Assembly (NCBI RefSeq): GCF_051622035.1
Contig: NC_135366.1
Location: 5,239,001 to 5,303,000 of the forward strand
Source: Arctopsyche grandis
Lineage: Eukaryota; Arthropoda; Insecta; Trichoptera; Hydropsychidae
Direction of reading: 5' to 3'
DNA length: 64,000 nucleotides
Made by a program: the position numbers and the translations under genes. Within the stretch, counting starts at the first letter, position 1; each line of letters starts with the position of its first letter. Positions 23,316-35,100 of this stretch are shown piece after piece. The notes under the pieces were generated by a model. It saw only the letters and a list, made by a program, of their open reading frames with translations. It searched no databases and was not told the origin of the DNA.

Positions 23316-24823
23316 CCCATTTGAACCCAGAGCTCGCGTGAAAACACATGTCCCATGTGCCCAGGACTATTTTTTCGTTTATTTTCCAAAATCTTTGAGT
23401 TATTTCATGGGAAATATTTTTTATAGGATAGGGATGGATAATTAATTGATTTTTCAACATTTTTAATTTTTTTCAAGGTGGTGTCGTGAACGACCTTTGA
23501 GGCTAATGAAACATGTTTTTTAAAATAAAACAAAAATCACAATGGAGTCACATAATCAGTTATAATACTTTCTCACTGGTTATTTGTAATTTTATTGTTA
23601 AGAAATTTATAAAATTAATTTTAAAAATAACAAACACGCATCTCTTCGATAAAATGATATTTTAAAATCGCATAACATAACACACGTAGGTACATATATT
23701 GTGATATATACACATCATCAACAAAAAAAAGGGTGCACCCTTTTAAAAAAAGAAATGTCATAAACGAGATTTTGGGTTCAAAAGTCGTAAAAACAAAATA
23801 CATGAAGACAAAATAATTAATTATTATGATACGGTACAAAACATTTGTCATGCAATGGAATTTCACAGTTATCACAAGCGGAAAAAGTTTTATATTTACA
23901 GTGTCCACAATTTCTCCTTTTCTGTTTGACCAATATCAAATGTCTTCCAACTTCCTTTTGATTTTGATTAACTTTGCCGGGTCTGAATGGGACCAATTGT
24001 TTTCGTTTTTGACCATAACACTTGCACAACGTCTCTGTTACCTGTCTGATAAATTCTAATTTATCAAGTTTACAACCAAAACTGTTGCTAAGAAACCAAG
24101 CGTTATTCACAGCTACATCAATGTTCCAAAACAGAATAGGCATGTACCATTTTTTCCCTCTAATACTTATGTTATAGTTAGAAATATGGTTATACATTTG
24201 ATCAACCCCACCCATATATTTATTATACATATTTATACTAAATGGTTGATTGATTTCCACCCTACTTTTTTCTTTAACCGAATATCAGTTTCCAGGGGTG
24301 GTAATATGTATGTATATGGAATCCGGAAGTTGAGACTCGTCGCAATTATCAATTTCTTCCCGTATCTCTGCAGTAGTAAAATTGCATTCTCTGGAAAAAA
24401 ATATGTGGCATTATCCAAAGGACTCCATACGACTCCGTCGACTTTGATTTTTTTTTCAGGAATATGTGATATATAAACGCAATTTCTCTTATGAATATTA
24501 TACAATAAGTCCTACTGTATTAGAAACATAAAGATAAATAAAAAATATGTAAAAATAAAAAAACTTACGTATGTTTTCTCTTCGACATATCTGCAAGTCG
24601 AAAAGCGCTCGATGTTATTCCCTCAAAACTCCAAAAGGAACTGATTTAATTTCGTGTGACTTTCTTAAAATTCATCACCAACATCTAACCAAGCGTAACG
24701 AAAGGTTTTACGGCCGGCCTGAGTGATCCCTTTATTTTACGACGCAAAATTGTAAAATGCCGTGAACGACCGCGCTGGCATACATCGTGTAAGTTCATAA
24801 CTGACCGCGTGGGTTCAAATGGG
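23316..24823 (-). mobile_element. piggyBac element, internally shortened
   Basis: TTAA lies at 23312-23315 and 24824-24827. The ends are perfect inverted repeats CCCATTTGAACCCA / TGGGTTCAAATGGG. The interior encodes the C-terminal half of a piggyBac transposase on the minus strand. At 1.5 kb it is shorter than complete elements, whose transposase alone is about 1.7 kb or more. Confidence 0.92.
23817..24505 (-). pseudogene. piggyBac transposase, C-terminal half with one frameshift
   Basis: Two overlapping frames (24233-24505, then 23817-24260) make up one broken protein. The upstream piece contains KVDGVVWSPLDNATYFFPE. The downstream piece contains YNKYMGGVDQMYNHISNY, ISIRGKKWYMPILFWNIDVA and NNAW, the conserved core around the last catalytic aspartate of the DDE_Tnp_1_7 domain. 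It ends in the cysteine-rich zinc-binding tail (CGHCKYKTFSACDNC, LHDKCFVPYH). The N-terminal half with the first catalytic residues is absent, so the protein cannot work in transposition. It lies within the TTAA-flanked element. Confidence 0.88.
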
Positions 24824-25279
24824 TTAACCTTGCAAAAGATAGTAGAAATGTCGAAAAACATTGACGGTTTCGTGTATTTTTCGAAGCGTATAGAACGGTT
24901 GGGGCTGGCGTATTCTGCCCCAAGGAGACCTTTACGCAGCCAACTAAAAGTAACCCTCAGTATACGGAAGTACTGATCATTTTTCTCTGCCTCGGCTGAC
25001 TGCCTACATATACTCTACAGACAGTACCACTCACAAGTGGAAGAGAAGCAGGCTAACCAAAGCTAGCGACTACGGGACGACAGCAGATAAACGGCTATCC
25101 TAAACTAAATTACGAACCTGTTCAACTCATCGGAAAAAAGAAACACTTATTAACTCTAGATGAGTCACCATCAGTTTACAAGATTTATTTTCTTTTTTGG
25201 TTAGGAGAAATTTGTGTGGGGCAGTGCTCCGGTTGCCCTTAAAGAAAAGTTGCCCCTGGCTGAAACCATATTTAGAAAC

Positions 25280-26045
25280 GAAAAAAATCAGCAATGTATG
25301 TACGTCTGTAATAAAGGACATCAATCAGAATCAAAAAGTTTTGGCTTCGAATGAAAATTATTACCTTTTACGATTCGATATGACATGACTTCGACCTTGT
25401 GCAATAGTCTAGGAACCATCCTGCTGAGGCCAGGGTCTGAACTGCACCCACTCGACCGCCCACGACGATTCACAACACGTCTTCCTAAATGTTGTTGACC
25501 ATATCAGTCATTAAGCATTGGCTCATTTGTCTGCAGTGCGACAGGTTTCTCGCCCATTCGTCATGTCACATCAACAATTGGTACCTATCTACTCCGTCGA
25601 AGGTCCTGGACCGTAAGCCGACGTGCGTCTGTTCCACTTGTTCTCGTCTAAACAGAACCGAAATGGAAACTTGATGATTGGCAGCCACTCGGCCACCTTG
25701 CATTCGAGAAAGAGCTCGAGGTGTGGTGATAAATCCAAGTTTTGACTGTGCTAAATCTCTCTAGGGAAAGCAGACAGGTAGATTCGGTGTTCAAACATTT
25801 CAGCTCCTTATATGTATGAACGTGTATACATTACTCAATAACTTCGTCTGGGTCTATAAGGAAAAATAATATTTCGTATTGTGTTGTACGTGATGTAACA
25901 TTGTGTAAAGGAACGTTACAATTGTTGGCCAGCGTATATGAATATACTTATTAACCACTTAAATTTAGAGTTAAAAAAATAAGAAACACATTTTGTGTTC
26001 TTGATTTATTGGCTATCAATAGTATTACGAGTATACATATAATAC
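25280..26045. other. stretch without recognised genes
   Basis: A GC-richer part at 25400-25740 contains a 61-codon plus frame with several cysteines (CLQCDRF, CVCSTCSRLN), but no family could be assigned and the frame is short. The rest is AT-rich. Confidence 0.35.
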
Positions 26046-26057
26046 AAGTATTAGAAC

Positions 26058-26218
26058 CAGTGGCGTGCGGTGAAATTCACTCTCTTTTTGTCGTACAGCC
26101 TTACTAAATGTGCACGGGCATGATACAAGAGGAACAGCCTGTTCCTCTTATATATTGCTCGTGCACATTAAGTAAGGCTGTACGACAAAAAGAGAGAGAA
26201 TTTCACCGCACGCCACTG
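26058..26218. mobile_element. 161-bp palindromic hAT MITE, target duplication ATTAGAAC
   Basis: ATTAGAAC flanks it exactly at 26050-26057 and 26219-26226. Arms begin CAGTGGCGTGCGGTGAAATT and are almost perfect inverted repeats to a centre near 26138 (GAACAGCCTGTTC). Confidence 0.95.
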
Positions 26219-26486
26219 ATTAGAACTACACTGTGTTAACTATTTCTCTTTGAGGATGTACGTACGAAATTACTTTTGGGTTGAGACTAAGGAGAAATGA
26301 TTTGCGAGCTCAACCTCTACTCAGACGTATTAAATATAATATTCAAGAATTGTTTTATGTAGAACATTATCTATCAAATTATTGACAGTTGTTGAAAATA
26401 CCTTGATTCATATGAATAAAAAGTGTGATGGATCTTCTAGAAAGTTTTTTTTTGTCAATCAACTCATTGAAATATTTCGGCAGGTA

Positions 26487-27110
26487 AACTAGGACCGGTG
26501 GGGCAAGATGGAACTAAAGCCACCACTCTTTTTCAAAAAAATCAAACTTAATACATTTTAGTAACATTGTATGCAAGAAAATACATGGTGTCCTAAAAAA
26601 GCAAAAATGCAATTAATAAAAAATATTTAATGATAAAATTGAAAGAATTGACATATTGTGATTGACAATATTACCTTGCAAAATATAGTAGAAATATCGA
26701 AAAACATTGAGTATTTTTCGAATCATATAGAAAATATAGACAACCGGGATCGGTGTATTCTGCCCCCAAAAAGGCCTTTGCGCAGCCGACTAAAAGCGAC
26801 CCTCTGTAAACAGAAATACGGATCATTTTTCTCTGCCTCGACTGACTATATACACACAGTACTAATCGCAAGTGCCAGAGTAGCAGGTAAACCGAAGCTG
26901 GCGACCACGGGACTACGGCAGAAAAACGACTGCCCCGAACTGAATCATAAACCAGTTGTACTCACTGCATGGGGAGCGGTATATAGGAACACTTGACTCT
27001 CAACAGTCACCAACAATATGCAACATTTTTATTATTTTTTGGTTAGGAGAAATGTGTTTGTGGAAGTGGCCTGGTTGCCCTTGAAGACGAGCCACCCCTG
27101 CTCATTACCA
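26487..27110 (+). repeat. dispersed repeat copy 2 (no piggyBac insertion)
   Basis: Colinear with 23090-25270 without the transposon. At the corresponding point it reads GATTGACAATATTACCTTGC, so this copy shows the site before insertion. The frame at 26658-26996 is not conserved in copy 1 and is rejected as a gene. Confidence 0.75.
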
Positions 27111-27470
27111 TGTATTAATTATCCTTTTCAGATGAACGATTATATTGAATCATACCGCGGCAACCCCGAGGTACGGGCCATAAAACCATCGGTTGGCCTG
27201 TGCTTCGCCAGTAAGCATTCGCTGCCTTCTCGGCTGCCGAAATAACAAGTGTGCATTACCAACACAGTTGTCTCGCCATACCCCCATAACACTATTACAA
27301 CTGGCCATTACTATGCAGCCATAGATGTAGAATATCTATGTATGCAGGTCATCCATTAGTATAAATCCACCATTTCAAGCCTCTGCCTCATGTGACCTAT
27401 TCAGAAAGTTCAATGGAAAGGAAGTTAGAGCCTTTTTTCTCGTAGTAACTCGAGCTAACATAGATGATCG

Positions 27471-27843
27471 GGTTTGGTGCAAACGGTCGACAAGCGCCAG
27501 ACAGACTGAACCACAGATTAACTGGATGGCTGCTTTAAACGCAATTCTCGACTTCACGAATGATAGATTACACAACAGATGACGAGTAACCTTTCGATGT
27601 GCACAGATGCAATTATTAAAATGGTAATTATTAAAATTGAGTTGGATCTTTCTGGCGAGTTTAATAAGGCAAAATTCGGAACTTAAGTATCAGAAGCACA
27701 GAACGTATACAGGATAGGTATATCGGGACTTCGGGTAGATTTCGCTTAGTGTACGTGCGAGCAGTGCGCACGCATAAGGTACACGTGTCATCAATCTGTG
27801 GTTCAATCTGTCTGGCGCTTGTCGATCGTTTGCACCGCATCGG
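27471..27843. mobile_element. TIR element (MITE), target duplication GATGATCG
   Basis: GATGATCG occurs at 27463-27470 and 27844-27851. Inverted repeats of about 45 bp start GGTGCAAACGRTCGACAAGC at both ends. A sister copy lies at 29493-29852. The 7-8-bp duplication suggests hAT. Confidence 0.82.
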
Positions 27844-27854
27844 GATGATCGCAT

Positions 27855-28655
27855 ATGTATATATACAATACATAAATACATATTTCAAAAATTCGCCATC
27901 AACTATTTATCGTTGAACTTACGTTAACTACTAACTATTTATAATTGCAAATTTCTTGTTCTCAATCTTAAAGATACAAAAAAAATCGAATCAAGATATG
28001 CAGCATATAAGCCTGAATAACTTATGGAAGTATTACTTCTAGATTGAGATGCATTTTCAATAGTTTCTTTGAACTTTATGAAAATGGAGTGCGAGCTTGA
28101 AACACGCTTTTGTAAATAAAAAAAGAGGGTACAACGTGAACGATTGCACAACGTCGTCACCTTGTCCCAAAAAAGTTAAAGTTCAGGCGTCGGCAAACTT
28201 TTGCAAGCTGAAACAAATGAGCAAATCGACTAAAAATACCTGGGTACCACGTGTAAGGATTCGTTCAGCTCGTCATGACATGCAATTTACAAATTACACC
28301 CGTCTGAATTTCTAGGACGGCGCCTCTGTATGAGGACATCAGGTCTGAGATGCGAGGAGTTGCAGGGGAGATGGTGGTCGACGCCACCTGGTCAGCAGTT
28401 CGACTTTGCCAGCCAGTAATTGTATGACCATATAGGGAAGCACCGACAGCAACAGCTATCGCATATTTGGTTCGATTGATCTCAATCAAACCTTACGACA
28501 CTTTATTTCGGCTCATGAAAAGCTCGCTTCGTTCAAGAACTCGCACAATCTCCTCACGGTGACGGCCCTCACCTCAAACTCTCTCAACCTCTAAAAACAT
28601 TGGGTCAATATTAAAAAAAATAAATGGTTTAATTAGAATACACATGTGCTTGATG
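27855..28655. other. stretch without recognised genes
   Basis: 28090-28500 is GC-richer with short frames on both strands, none recognised. No shared repeat was found. Confidence 0.35.
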
Positions 28656-28661
28656 GTTTAA

Positions 28662-29230
28662 CCCTTTAAGTGCTGACGTCTTTTCTGCTGAAAATTTCGC
28701 CAACATTTCCAACTAGAATTATTTAAAAATCCAATAGAAAGCGGGTATAAAAATTGTAGATAATCCAAACAAACCCTAGATAACTACCGCCGAAGATTTC
28801 GAGTTTTGTAAAGATGTGTTTAGACTCTCTAATATATCTTGCAACAATATAAAATAAACAAAAGAAGTCTATTAATGAATGTATTTTTCCAAAAATAGTT
28901 CCATCTTCATTATTGTTAAAATGTAATGCTCACAATCTAAAATATTAAGCAGTTAGGGATTTCCATCGAGAAATTCTGCTATGGTTATAGATACAGAAAT
29001 TCCGGTGACAACCAGGCTTTATAAACAGACACGGATTACACGACCCATGTTCAATGCATTTTTTTTCAATGCTACCTGGAAAGGCTTAGCGGGTAGTATT
29101 CTTGTTTATTTTTTACATACTCATAAAACAACGCCTATCGGCGTATTTCAGGCTCATGGACTTGCCTGAAATACGCCGGTCGTATACGCCATGGCAAAAC
29201 GCCGATCGGCGCTGGTCAGCATTCAAAGGG
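28662..29230. mobile_element. TTAA-flanked MITE (piggyBac-like)
   Basis: TTAA at 28658-28661 and 29231-29234. Ends are CCCTTTAAGTGCTGAC and, inverted, CCCTTTGAATGCTGAC. A related copy is 37688-38232. A GGCGTATTTCAG / CTGAAATACGCC hairpin lies near the right end. The shared 60-codon frame in both copies is repeat sequence, not a gene. Confidence 0.8.
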
Positions 29231-29492
29231 TTAAGTATAGCGAGATGATTAACTAACTTGACACTGCGAAATTCTCTTCAATCATCAGCGTTAGGATTTG
29301 AAGACAGACAGACACACTACAATAAGGAAGAGTCTTCAGGGAGGTCATTCAAGCTAAAATCCGATTTAGAAAGGTTGTTTAATCTTACGTCATAGTGAAA
29401 AGATAGGAAAAATATGCAAACTATAATAATCTTCTCGGTTATTTTGAACAATATATAATCTTCTCTCATACTTTCTTAGCTAATTTATACGG

Positions 29493-29852
29493 GTTTGGTG
29501 CAAACGATCGACAAGCGCCAGACAGACTGAACCACAGATTAACTGGATCGCTGCTTTAAACGCAATTGTCGACTTCACAAATGATAGATTGCACATCAGA
29601 TGACGAGTGACCTTTCAATGTGCACAGATGCAATTATTAAAATTAATTTGGATCTTTCTGGCGAGTTTAATAAGGCAAAATTCGGAACCAAAGTATCAGA
29701 AGCACAGAACGTATACAGGGTAGGTATGTCGGGACTTCGGGTAGATTTCGCTTAGTGTAAGTGCGAGCAGTGCGCACGCATAAGGTACACGTGTCGTTAA
29801 TCTGGGGTTCAGTCTGTCTGGCACTTGTCGATCGTTTGCACCGCATCGAATT
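29493..29852. mobile_element. TIR element, sister of 27471-27843
   Basis: Same 45-bp inverted ends and interior. Flanks ATTTATAC and ATTTATTC differ at one base and are probably the 8-bp target duplication. Confidence 0.78.
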
Positions 29853-29876
29853 TATTCATATCTTGAATCTGGGTCT

Positions 29877-30262
29877 ACGTGACTTGACAGAATGTTAAAT
29901 TACAGAAAACGCAAATATCGGAAGGCAAAGATCGAAAATCGAAAGATCTTAAGTCGAAAGATCAAAAAAAATGGTGCATGGTAAACGGTACATACTCACT
30001 TAATTTGCGCGAGCAGGATACAACAGGAACAAGAGGAACATGCTTTTCCTCCCGTATTCTGCGCGCGCACATTAACACGGGAGGAAAAGCATGTTCCTCT
30101 TGTTCCTGTTGTATCCTGCTCGCGCAAATTAAGTGAGTATGTACCGTTTACCATGCACCATTTTTTTTGATCTTTCGACTTAAGATCTTTCGATTTTCGA
30201 TCTTTGCCTTCCGATATTTGCGTTTTCTGTAATTTAACATTCTGTAAAATCACGGTGACCGC
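29877..30262. mobile_element. palindromic MITE, reverse-oriented sister of 4472-4825
   Basis: Arms from about GTGAC-CAGAATGTTAAATTACAG to the centre are nearly perfect inverted repeats. The loop (CTGCGCGCGCACATT) is the reverse complement of the loop in the 4.5-kb copy, showing opposite insertion. Confidence 0.82.
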
Positions 30263-30269
30263 TTGAATC

Positions 30270-30962
30270 TTGGTTCTGCGATAGTTTCCAGATATACAAA
30301 TAGGAACTTTCTAGTTGCTTTTCTATGTTATATTTTGATTGAAAAAGTACGAATAAAACAATAAAAAGTGCACAAACAAATCATATACTTGATTTGTTGT
30401 GTAACTAAATCCCAAGAGCATTTTACATCTCAGTTATCTCAGCTTCAATTACATAGTATGCAATATTCTTCTATGCTATAAAAAGGTGAATATAAATCCA
30501 TAGCTATACGTCGTTATGTAAGTCAATTTCATTTAAAAATCATCAATCGATCGCAATAAACAACTCAACCGAGATCGAATTGATTATTTTAGTGGTATTG
30601 ATACGCTCTTGGTATGGCCATGTCAACGCTCTATAAGGAATTGAATCGTAATTGTACGACAGATTCTGAAGTTCTGTCCTACCAGAGCACTCGGGGTAAA
30701 TACATAATTAAACGTTACTACAGAAATGCACAAGGTTGAACATCAAACGTAACCGTTGGTGAAGTTTTTAGAACTCATTTCCATTTTTTTTTCCCCCCCG
30801 ACACTGCAGTATAAAAAGTAAAAATGAATTACAAAACGCGCATTAATGAGATGGCATCTAATCATCGACAGAAAAGGAAATGAAGCACCTGTGACATTAT
30901 GCAAAATCAGATGTAATATTAAAAAATTTATTTGTGACATGAAAAATGATATGAAAGAATAC

Positions 30963-30993
<31 letters not shown>

Positions 30994-32100
30994 AATTCAT
31001 ACAAATGTCTACTTACAATAGAAAAGGAAACGTTTGATACAATTCTTTTAAACTTTAAAAATATATATGTATATAAATATATTCTAACATTCTTTATACG
31101 TCTATTTTTAATATCATTACATATAATATGGATATTCATATGCTGAAAGTGTTTTCAGAATTGGCACTAATTATATCACCGTCATGATTCGAGTCATAAT
31201 ATTCATAAACATATACATATATTGTTACTTAATAATGCAGTTTAAACGTGCATAATATTAATAAATCCATTTCAGTCTACAAATAATCTGATCAAATTGA
31301 TCTCGAAAATAGTCCATGTGAATTAATTATCATAAATTTGTACATAAATATCAATATAAAATATATAACAAGATACAATGTAAGATTACTACTAAGGAAG
31401 ACAATAATAAATAATAGCTATGTGTATACAGAATATTGCCTCTTTGAATTAAAGTTCATATAATAAAATGTATATAAAGCATTTAAAATTCGTACAAAAT
31501 TATTGTAAATATAATTTATTTCTGCATCACATTTCAATATTGTTGTTTTTTTTTTTGTATAAAAATAGCTACCTCTTTATAATTTATATTTTAAAAATGA
31601 GATTCTTCTATGAATGTGTGAATAAAAATATCATGTAAAATTTTTAATTACTTATAAATGAGTACAAATTTAGATATATTTTATAAAATAAAATAAATGC
31701 ATTAATATTCTTAATTAAAAATTTAAAAATACTACAACAAAGTTTAAAAAATATACTGGTACTCCAAGAGTATTTATTTTATAATACAATATAATCATAT
31801 AAAATAGAATTATCATATAAGGCAGAAAAATCTGATCAAGATTGAAAATTTACACACATAACGATTCGATATTCGACACATTCGAAACATTTCAAACAGT
31901 GGAATAAATAATACTGTATCCAACATTACATACATATACATATATAGAAAAAGTATTCACATATTTCAAATACAATCAATACTTTGTACTGATAAAAAGC
32001 AGTAAAACAGTATAAAAATAAGTCTTTTTTGCATCGCGTATAATTAACATGGCAAGAGTTCACATTTGTGAAAAATCAAAATGAGATGGCCGTGTAATAA
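30270..32100 (-). other. AT-rich region, probably including the deltex 3' untranslated region
   Basis: Downstream of the deltex stop codon the DNA is very AT-rich. TTTATT words (AATAAA on the minus strand) occur repeatedly, for example near 31770, so the true cleavage site cannot be chosen by eye. No other gene or repeat was recognised. Confidence 0.4.
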
Positions 32101-32102
32101 TT

Positions 32103-35100
32103 TCACGATAATTCTTGGTAGAGTCCCTGCTCGTCTTGTCCGTCGCTGACCCCTCTCATGTTCAACTGACGGACGACTCGTTCCAGAAAGTGCGCCGTCT
32201 CTTGCTGCGATACAAACTGTGAACGCTCGGTTCGATGCTCGACACCATTCCACGTGACGACGTCCTCGCGACCCGTCGTGACGGATCTTCCTATGGTAAA
32301 AATCAGTCTTCTTTCCCAGGCTATGGAAAGTAAATTCAACACCTGAAATAACAACGAAACATTTGAATACACACCATTATAATAAAATTTTGAATTATAA
32401 TACTTCCAACGCAAAAATTAAATATAAAATAATTTACTCGTCTGCCTTGTTGAGTGTCCGGAAGGTAACAGTGCCGTGGAAAACCGACGGCGTAATAAGG
32501 TCTACCTGGTGATGGATGTTCCGGTCCCTGAACGCCCGATACAACACTACATGCACAAAAATATACACACACACTGAAATCTCTATATGCACAACTTAAA
32601 ACAATAATAAGCAATGTCTACAAAAACTCTTTCCAGACATAATTAATTAAAAAAATTATAATTTTTCATATGCATTATGGAGTCGACAAATTGACGCTAA
32701 AAAAGGAATATGTTAGATGAATTTGCCACAGCCTAGTGCACTAGTAAAGAGGTCTTGGGTTCAAGTCCCGGCCAAATACATTGCTGGCGAGATCTTTGGG
32801 CGACAAGTCTGTAGCACGGCTGTCTTCCATAGAATTTCTGAACTTTGCACGGGATTTTGAGCCTTATATGCGCCTATTTCAACTGTTTTGAGGTTCAAAA
32901 TTGGTTGAATATATTACTGAGAGTTAAATGCCATCTATTCAATTTGCTTAAAATTTATATATACCAGTCAAAATTAGTTTTTTGTGGAACCATACTGAAA
33001 CCTCGTTTATGTGACGTCACGTCTGTTGAACAATGGCGACGATACGTCTCAATTGTATGAAGGATGATTATTTGACAACTAAGCCAAAACTACGAGATAT
33101 ATTGTGTATTTTATTGTTTAAAATAATACTTTATGTGTTAATTAACATATCTGGTTACTTAAGTAAATATTAAAATCTGTATTTAAGGTCGAAAACTCGA
33201 TTGCCAAATTCGCGAAAAAGGTGCCTTGCTAGAGAGAAGGCGAACAAAAGGATGGTCTCCCATTATATGGTCGGATCAAATTACAGAACTGACGAAATTG
33301 TCTCTAAAAGCTCCTTTCAACTTGGCGCAAGACCGGGAGGAGTGAAGGCGGATCATCCGCCAGATTTCAGATAATGGAAATGACCATGAGCATTTAGCAA
33401 ACGAGAAAGAATAATATATTGTATAGAAAAAAATCCAACAAGGTAAACTATATTGGAAAAAATAAATCGTACGGTAAGTGCGGTTACCAGAAAAATGCAC
33501 TCGAGATAGTTGCACTCTCGAGACATCCAAACATTCAAAGATGCTCAAGGAGAACTAACGCAATAGAATTGTACAAAAAAGCGTCAAGAAGTATTTGTAA
33601 GGGGTATTTTTTTTGTGGAATTCTATTGCGTGCGTTCTTTTTGAGCGCCTTTGAAAACTATGAACTCAGTGCAATTTAGTGCATCTTTCCGGGAACCGGT
33701 AATTGTTATATGTAATGGTAATTTTCATCTTCTTTGGGTAGCACTTGCAAACTTTGCATATAAATCTTAAGACTGGAAAGAGCTAAGCAACGACTAATAA
33801 AATAAAAAACAAACAAACACAAAACATAAAAACAGATATACTACATATGTACTGACAAATCTAACACAAGCAAAATTTTAAACTTTAAACATACTTATAG
33901 GTGATTTGTATTGTATGAACGGAATTGCCTTGACCAGGTAGCGAATGCGCTTGAAGACACCAAACCATCGTGCCCGGAGGTTGATTCCCTCTCATCTCTC
34001 CGTAAACTTTCGAACACACAGGACATTGAATATATAACGCACCCTGTACAAATGAAAAAAAAAAAATTAAAATCAATCCAATACAACCCAATAATCATCG
34101 CATACTTAAAATAACGCAATACCTTATTAGTCCGTTGCTGCCGTGTAAGAATTTTATTCAAACACGCCAAATGCATCATGTGAGAGCAGAGAGACAGAGC
34201 GACGACTACCCGAGGAGGATGAGAAGCGTGCATATGTGGCGATGAGCCCGGTTGAGACGGAGCTAGAGGAGCCAAACACGGAGGACACACGGCCCCCCAT
34301 TGAACGGCTTCTACGACCCTGACAAAGCCGCTGATCACACTCGAAGCAGCGTCCACGCCTATAATTAAAATAATCTATATTCTACGAAGCAATTTTATTT
34401 TACTATCGATAACGGAATCGAGACTCGTACCGACGATGCTGCCGTTCGAAGGAGTTTTCGGTCGACTGATTTGACCCGGGAGTGGATCAGATTCGAATAC
34501 GTCGTCACTTCCCATGCTACAGTCCAACAGATCACTCACCGATTGCTGAAACATTAACAAACTAGCAATTAAAATCCGATATAATTACTGTAATTTCAGT
34601 TCAAAATTTAATTTTAAATACCCGGTTCAGGCTGTCTTTGCTCTCGTGACTCAGATAGGTTGATATAGTGTCGACACTCAATCTTCTTCCAGACCGCGTA
34701 CTGGAAGAGTCGATGTCGAGTACACTATCCTTTTTATTATTATTGCTACTATTATTATTACTAGATGTATTTGGTGTGAGGCCGTTTTGAATTCCACTAT
34801 TTGGACTCAGAGGTGTAGTTACGTTTGGTGTTTTATTGCCTGTAAAAATCGACACATACACAAATTAGTTAAATACATATAGATACTTATTAACTTATTT
34901 ATATTGCTATTTACTTCCATACATTGACTTTATTATATGGAAACAATTTAAACGTCCATTTTATAAAATAATTTAAAAAAGCAATTTAAAAAAAAAATTT
35001 TGTACATTATAAAAAATTCGTGTGACGGATACAGATTGCAGTAGAAACTTTGCTTTGATCATTGAAAAAAATATTTGCTACTTAAAAAGCGGATGAAATG

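Larger units (their letters stand above)
23090..25270 (+). repeat. dispersed repeat copy 1, split by a piggyBac element
   Basis: The outer parts (23100-23315 and 24824-25262) match 26487-27110 over their length: GGTGGGGCA start, ATTGTGATTGACAAT before the insertion, CTTGCAAAA-ATAGTAGAAAT after it, and GGTTGCCCTT at the end. The repeat itself has no recognised coding region. Its edges (CAGG-GGGGCA and TTGCCCCTGG) suggest a TIR element. Confidence 0.75.

Noticed and set aside
26658-26996. 112-codon plus frame
   Set aside because: It lies in a dispersed repeat and the frame is not kept in the sister copy at 24.8-25.1 kb.
28981-29169. Frame matching 38073-38276 ([15 protein letters not shown])
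   Set aside because: Both loci are copies of one TTAA-flanked MITE, and the frame ends differ; there is no sign of protein selection.
29996-30253. 85-codon frame resembling the one at 4485-4730
   Set aside because: Both lie in the palindromic MITE; the similarity is of the DNA element, not of a protein under selection.
32342-33895. Direct join of deltex exon 33895-34043 to exon 32103-32342
   Set aside because: The phases clash and a stop appears; the intervening exon 32438-32546 restores the frame and supplies the conserved QGPEHP segment.
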